Source: Gammaproteobacteria bacterium
Lineage (GTDB): Bacteria; Pseudomonadota; Gammaproteobacteria; S012-40
Reading direction: 5' to 3'
Length of the DNA stretch: 10,797 bases
Assembly (NCBI GenBank): GCA_029864945.1
Contig: JAOTSL010000084.1
Span: 1-10,797 of the forward strand
This document shows, piece by piece, positions 7,338 to 10,797 of the stretch. The stretch's first letter is position 1. Each line of letters starts with the position of its first letter. A program made the translations under genes and the position numbers. The notes under the pieces are model-generated. The model did not search any database, was not told where the DNA came from, and saw only the letters and a program-made list of their open reading frames with translations.

Positions 7338-7360
7338 TTTCGCACCATGCTAGTGCGAAA
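7338..7360. promoter_or_regulatory. NtrC-like binding site, nirB side (8-bp-arm dyad)
   Basis: Perfect 8-bp arms TTTCGCAC and GTGCGAAA flank a 7-bp centre. The core GCAC-N7-GTGC has exactly the spacing of known NtrC sites such as those before glnA, and 10 of 13 consensus positions match. It is centred about 150 bp upstream of the predicted nirB start. As RNA it would form a hairpin, but there is no T-tract and it lies outside the predicted transcripts, so a DNA operator/enhancer is the better reading. Confidence 0.65.
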
Positions 7361-7474
7361 ACTAAATATTTATTGAGATAGATATTTAAAATAAACAAAG
7401 TGGTTCTACTTAATTTACTTTATATCTACAGTAAAAACAGTGAGATATGAGCGTTAGTGAAATAATGAAACGTA

Positions 7475-7492
7475 TTGGCAAACTACCTGCAG
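7475..7492 (+). promoter_or_regulatory. sigma-54 (-24/-12) promoter of nirB
   Basis: TTGGCAAACTACCTGCAG carries GG at 7477-7478 and GC at 7489-7490 separated by exactly 10 nt, with good flanking bases. Transcription should start near 7502. The leader would be about 25 nt, containing the GAGG at 7517-7520 six bases before the nirB ATG. It mirrors the transporter promoter at the other end of the gap. Confidence 0.75.
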
Positions 7493-7526
7493 TAGGAGTA
7501 CAAACAATTTGAAACCGAGGTAGATT

Positions 7527-9965
7527 ATGAAAGAAAAACTGGTCTTGATTGGCAACGGCATGGCCGGTATGCGCACCGTCGAAGAACTACTTAAACTGGA
7601 TGATGAAATGTATGACATCACCGTTTTTGGTGCGGAACCTTACGGAAACTACAATCGAATTTTACTCTCACCGGTACTAGCCGGCGAAAAAACCATTGAC
7701 GAAATAATGCTTAATGACGAGCAATGGTATAAAGATAACAACGTTACGCTTCATAAAGGTAAAACCGTTGTTAACATCGATCGCAAAAAACAAATTGTTA
7801 TCGCCGATGATGGAACAGAAGAATCTTACGATCGCCTATTACTCGCGACCGGATCAAATCCCTTTATTATTCCCGTCCCCGGACATGATCTTCCCGGCGT
7901 TATTTCATTCCGTGATATTCACGATGTAGATTTAATGCTTGATGCGTCTAAAAAGAATAAACACGCAGTTGTTATCGGCGGCGGTTTACTCGGCCTTGAA
8001 GCAGCTAACGGTTTAATGTTGCAAGGTATGAGTGTCACGGTTGTTCATCTTGGTGACGTGTTAATGGAACGCCAAATGGATGCAGTGGCCGGTGGAATGT
8101 TGAGAAAGTCGCTAGAAGAACGCGGCCTTAACTTTTTAATGAGCACATCAACAGAAGCCATTCTTGGTGATGATCATGTTAAAGCAGTACGTTTTAAAGG
8201 TGGGTTAGAAATAGTCACAGATCTTGTCGTGATGGCAGTTGGTATTCGCCCTAATATAGATCTAGCAAGCAAAATTGGTTTGCATTGTGAGCGCGGTGTA
8301 GTGGTAGACGACACCATGCAAACGTATGACCCCAAAATATATTCAGTAGGAGAATGTGTTCAGCATCGCGGTGAGGCTTATGGTCTTGTTGCACCATTGT
8401 TTGAACAGGCAAAAGTTTGCGCTAATCATCTGGTAAAAATGGGTATTGGTTTATATCAGGGATCTGTTACCTCAACCAAATTAAAAGTGACCGGAATCGA
8501 TTTATTTTCTGCTGGTGACTTTATCGGTGATAGCAGCACTGAAGAAATTGTGATGCAGGATGTTAATCGCGGTGTTTACAAAAAAATAGTATTAAAAAAT
8601 AACAAAATTCACGGTGCCGTTATGTACGGTGACACTGTTGATGGTGCTTGGTACTTTAAATTGTTACGTGACGAGACAGATATTAGTGACTTCCGTGAAA
8701 AGCTAATGCTAGGTCAAGCGCATCTGGGTGACTCCGGTCATGGTGGGCACAGCGCAGCCGCCTCAATGAGTGACGACATGGAAGTGTGTGGTTGTAACGG
8801 CGTAACCAAAGGTTGCATCACCAAAGCGATTAGTACAAAAGGTTTATTCACACTTGAAGAAGTACGCTCACATACGAAAGCATCTAACTCTTGCGGATCA
8901 TGTACCGGCTTGGTGGAGCAAATTATTGCGTCAACCTTAGGTGGTGATTACTCCGCATCTGATCAGGTTAAACCAATTTGTAAATGCACAGACATGACAC
9001 ACGAAGAAGTGCGTGCAGCGTTTAAAGAGAAGCATTTAACAAGTGGCCTAGATGCCATGAAAGTATTGGATTGGCGAACAGAAGACGGCTGCCACGTATG
9101 TCGTCCGGCATTAAATTATTACGCAATTGCAGCATGGCCAGCAGAGGCGTTTGATGATCCACGTTCGCGTTATATTAATGAGCGTGTTCATGCAAACATT
9201 CAAAAAGATGGAACATACTCAGTAATCCCGCGTATGTGGGGCGGGGTGACTAACCCTAAAGAATTGCGGGCCATTGCAGATATTGCAGACAAGTATGATG
9301 TGCCAACCGTAAAAGTGACCGGTGGCCAGCGTATTGATTTACTCGGCGTTAAAAAAGAAGATCTCCCAAAAATGTGGAAGGATCTAAACGACGCAGGCAT
9401 GGTATCTGGTCATGCATACGGTAAATCTTTACGTACAGTTAAAACCTGTGTCGGTAAAGAATGGTGTCGATTTGGAACGCAAGACTCAACAGCAATGGGT
9501 ATCAAGCTTGAACAGCTCACATGGGGCTCATGGATGCCACACAAATATAAAATTGCGGTATCTGGTTGCCCGCGTAACTGTGCAGAAGCAACAATAAAAG
9601 ATTTTGGCGTGGTCGCGGTTGATTCTGGGTGGGAATTACATGTAGGCGGTAACGGCGGTATAAAAGTGCGTGTAACTGATCTGTTATGTAAAGTCACCAC
9701 CGAAGAAGAAGTGATTGAATATTGCCAAGCTTTCACTCAACTGTATCGTGAAGAAGCGCATTATCTTGACCGTACCGCACCATGGATAGAACGTGTTGGA
9801 TTGAGTTATATCAAAGAGAAGATTGTTGAGAATGATGTATTACGAAAAGATTTATCAAATCGATTTGTAGAATCTCAAAAACACTCACAAACAGATCCAT
9901 GGGCAGAGCGCGCAACCGGCGGCGTTGAAACAAACGAATTCATACCATTGAAAATAATAGGTTAA
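7527..9965 (+). CDS. nirB: NADH-dependent nitrite reductase, large subunit NirB
   Basis: This cytoplasmic siroheme enzyme reduces nitrite to ammonium with six electrons from NADH. Domain order in the 812 residues: an FAD/NAD(H) oxidoreductase (FAD fold GNGMAG at 9-14, second dinucleotide fold GGGLLGLEAA at 151-160); a BFD-like [2Fe-2S] domain with C421, C423, C456 and C459; a second cysteine quartet at C485, C487, C522 and C525; a sulfite/nitrite-reductase ferredoxin-like half domain (about 555-620); and the siroheme/[4Fe-4S] domain with C641-x5-C647 and C681-x3-C685 plus the GGNGG loop. All cluster ligands are intact. It is slightly shorter than E. coli NirB (847), mostly at the C-terminus. 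The ATG has a clear GAGG with 6-nt spacing. nirD follows after 3 bp, so the two are co-transcribed and probably translationally coupled. Context with the transporter and nitrate reductase points to nitrogen assimilation. Confidence 0.97.
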   Translation: MKEKLVLIGNGMAGMRTVEELLKLDDEMYDITVFGAEPYGNYNRILLSPVLAGEKTIDEIMLNDEQWYKDNNVTLHKGKTVVNIDRKKQIVIADDGTEESYDRLLLATGSNPFIIPVPGHDLPGVISFRDIHDVDLMLDASKKNKHAVVIGGGLLGLEAANGLMLQGMSVTVVHLGDVLMERQMDAVAGGMLRKSLEERGLNFLMSTSTEAILGDDHVKAVRFKGGLEIVTDLVVMAVGIRPNIDLASKIGLHCERGVVVDDTMQTYDPKIYSVGECVQHRGEAYGLVAPLFEQAKVCANHLVKMGIGLYQGSVTSTKLKVTGIDLFSAGDFIGDSSTEEIVMQDVNRGVYKKIVLKNNKIHGAVMYGDTVDGAWYFKLLRDETDISDFREKLMLGQAHLGDSGHGGHSAAASMSDDMEVCGCNGVTKGCITKAISTKGLFTLEEVRSHTKASNSCGSCTGLVEQIIASTLGGDYSASDQVKPICKCTDMTHEEVRAAFKEKHLTSGLDAMKVLDWRTEDGCHVCRPALNYYAIAAWPAEAFDDPRSRYINERVHANIQKDGTYSVIPRMWGGVTNPKELRAIADIADKYDVPTVKVTGGQRIDLLGVKKEDLPKMWKDLNDAGMVSGHAYGKSLRTVKTCVGKEWCRFGTQDSTAMGIKLEQLTWGSWMPHKYKIAVSGCPRNCAEATIKDFGVVAVDSGWELHVGGNGGIKVRVTDLLCKVTTEEEVIEYCQAFTQLYREEAHYLDRTAPWIERVGLSYIKEKIVENDVLRKDLSNRFVESQKHSQTDPWAERATGGVETNEFIPLKIIG

Positions 9966-9968
9966 AAA

Positions 9969-10277
9969 ATGTCAAACTGGATAGAGATAGGAACAATAGA
10001 AGATATTCCAAAACTGGGTTCACGTGTTGTTGAAGGGCCCGATGGAGATATTGCCATATTTCGTAACTCAAAAGATGAAATATTTGCACTTAAAGATTCG
10101 TGCCCTCATAAACAGGGACCGCTATCTCAGGGCATCGTTCATGACAAAACCGTAACCTGCCCATTACACAACTGGAAAATAGCGTTGGATACCGGTTTAG
10201 TAAAAGCGCCAGACGAAGGCTGTGCGGCAAGCTATGAAATAAAAATTGAGTCGAACAAAGTTTTCTTGTCATTGTGA
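9969..10277 (+). CDS. nirD: nitrite reductase small subunit NirD, Rieske-type
   Basis: This 102-residue partner of NirB is a single Rieske-like domain. It keeps a full set of [2Fe-2S] ligands: C45-P-H47 in SCPHKQGPLSQG and C64-PL-H67 in TCPLHNWKI. That matches Bacillus-type NirD/NasE; as I recall it, E. coli NirD lacks these cysteines. An iron-sulfur centre that helps pass electrons within the NirBD complex is therefore likely. The gene starts 3 bp after the nirB stop codon in an A-rich stretch with only AGG as a possible ribosome binding site, which suggests translational coupling. It ends with TGA at 10275-10277. Confidence 0.95.
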   Translation: MSNWIEIGTIEDIPKLGSRVVEGPDGDIAIFRNSKDEIFALKDSCPHKQGPLSQGIVHDKTVTCPLHNWKIALDTGLVKAPDEGCAASYEIKIESNKVFLSL

Positions 10278-10389
10278 TAATTAAAAATAATTTACAGCAA
10301 TAAAAGATATTTTGGCACAGTTGGATTCAGAATCTACAGTAGAAAAAGTGCTACAAGCGCCTATATCGTAATTCTTAAGGGATACACAA
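10278..10389 (+). other. 112-bp spacer between nirD and the nitrate reductase gene
   Basis: This gap is long for an operon but holds no terminator hairpin and no good promoter. It ends in a good ribosome binding site, AAGGGA at 10377-10382, 7 nt before the next ATG. A stop-free run reading AIKDILAQLDSESTVEKVLQAPIS and closing at TAA 10369-10371 looks protein-like but has no proper start codon or ribosome binding site. Confidence 0.5.
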
Positions 10390-10797
10390 ATGTTATTTGG
10401 TCGTAATAAAAAGAACCCCATCAAACTACCGGCAATTGCACAAAATGTCGAGAAGTGGGTTTATACTACTTGTGGATACTGCTCAACAGGATGCTCCATC
10501 GAAGTGGGTGTTGATAAAGAAGGACGAGGTGTTACATCTCGTGGTGTAGGTGATGCTGATGTTAATCGCGGCAAATTGTGTTTAAAAGGAATTATGGAAC
10601 ATGAGTTGTTTAACTCAGCTAATCGCGGCAACACGCCATTAATACGCGAAAAAATAATTGATGAATATGAACCAGCCAGCTGGGACAGCGCCCTAGACAA
10701 AACCGCGAGTGAAATAAAACGCATTCAGGAAAAATACGGCCGAGACAGTTTCGCGATTGTTTCAACCGGGCAGATTCTCACCGAAGAATTTTATACC
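10390..10797 (+). CDS. nasA: molybdopterin (bis-MGD) assimilatory nitrate reductase, catalytic subunit, 5' part
   Basis: The first 136 codons of a large oxidoreductase run off the window edge with no stop. The N-terminal [4Fe-4S] motif C28-x2-C31-x3-C35-x28-C64 (TTCGYCSTGCSIE ... NRGKLCLKG) is the hallmark of the DMSO-reductase superfamily, including cytoplasmic NasA/NarB nitrate reductases and formate dehydrogenases. TPLIRE near 82-87 and W98-DSALDK follow as usual. There is no Tat twin-arginine signal, so a cytoplasmic enzyme is expected. Position after nirBD and opposite a nitrate transporter makes assimilatory nitrate reductase (nitrate to nitrite) the best call. The molybdenum ligand and any extra C-terminal flavin or iron-sulfur domains are not in view, so the exact subtype is open. 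The ATG has AAGGGA 7 nt upstream. Confidence 0.83.
   Translation, partial: MLFGRNKKNPIKLPAIAQNVEKWVYTTCGYCSTGCSIEVGVDKEGRGVTSRGVGDADVNRGKLCLKGIMEHELFNSANRGNTPLIREKIIDEYEPASWDSALDKTASEIKRIQEKYGRDSFAIVSTGQILTEEFYT

Larger units (their letters stand above)
7077..7526. other. shared control region between the divergent transporter and nirB genes
   Basis: This 450-bp stretch has no credible gene. It holds two outward-facing sigma-54 promoters at its ends and two NtrC-like dyads inside. Positions 7361-7474 are very AT-rich and could be flexible or bent DNA between enhancer and promoter. The NtrC-like core at 7338-7360 is flanked by two AAATATTT copies (7333-7340, 7364-7371). A loose dyad, ATATCT at 7422-7427 and AGATAT at 7443-7448, lies just before the nirB promoter and remains unexplained. 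I see no hairpin with a T-tract, so no leader attenuator. Confidence 0.75.

Noticed and set aside
9410..9736. Open frame on the minus strand opposite nirB
   Set aside because: Lies fully within the siroheme domain coding region; no family features and no promoter or ribosome binding site.
10312..10330. TTGGCAC, a perfect -24 half of a sigma-54 promoter, in front of the nitrate reductase gene
   Set aside because: The position 10 nt after the GG is TT instead of GC, and neighbouring spacings also fail, so no -12 element exists.

Overview
The window looks like chromosomal DNA of a gammaproteobacterium, probably aquatic or marine. This is inferred from a DusC-type tRNA dihydrouridine synthase, the gene order transporter / kinase-phosphatase / nirB / nirD / molybdenum nitrate reductase (as I recall it from Pseudomonas-like genomes), sigma-54/NtrC-type control signals and a moderately AT-rich base composition. 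No species can be named. I see no tRNA, rRNA, CRISPR array, insertion sequence or phage gene.

Left part (1-3787), general housekeeping: the 3' part of an ALDH7-type aldehyde dehydrogenase (cut by the window edge, with a disturbed first few codons); a convergent dusC; a divergent CPA2 cation/proton antiporter without a regulatory RCK domain; and a small cytoplasmic TPR protein. A 15-bp perfect inverted repeat lies between the two convergent genes at the left. A 14-bp perfect palindrome lies just before the TPR gene.

Right part (3799-10797), an assimilatory nitrate locus. On the minus strand are a NarK/NrtP-like nitrate/nitrite transporter and, behind a strong intrinsic terminator, a membrane-anchored protein that fuses a PP2C phosphatase to a Ser/Thr kinase. 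On the plus strand are nirB and nirD (NADH-dependent siroheme nitrite reductase) and the start of the molybdopterin nitrate reductase gene, which runs off the window. Together they would import nitrate, reduce it to nitrite and then to ammonium in the cytoplasm. The kinase-phosphatase is the one member with no obvious catalytic role in the pathway and is the best candidate for undescribed biology.

The 450-bp control region between the divergent transporter and nirB genes is unusually readable. It has one good -24/-12 (sigma-54) promoter facing each way, each giving a leader of about 25 nt, with two NtrC-like dyads between them. This predicts nitrogen-limitation control of both arms, with no room for the NasT/NasR-type leader antitermination used in some relatives.
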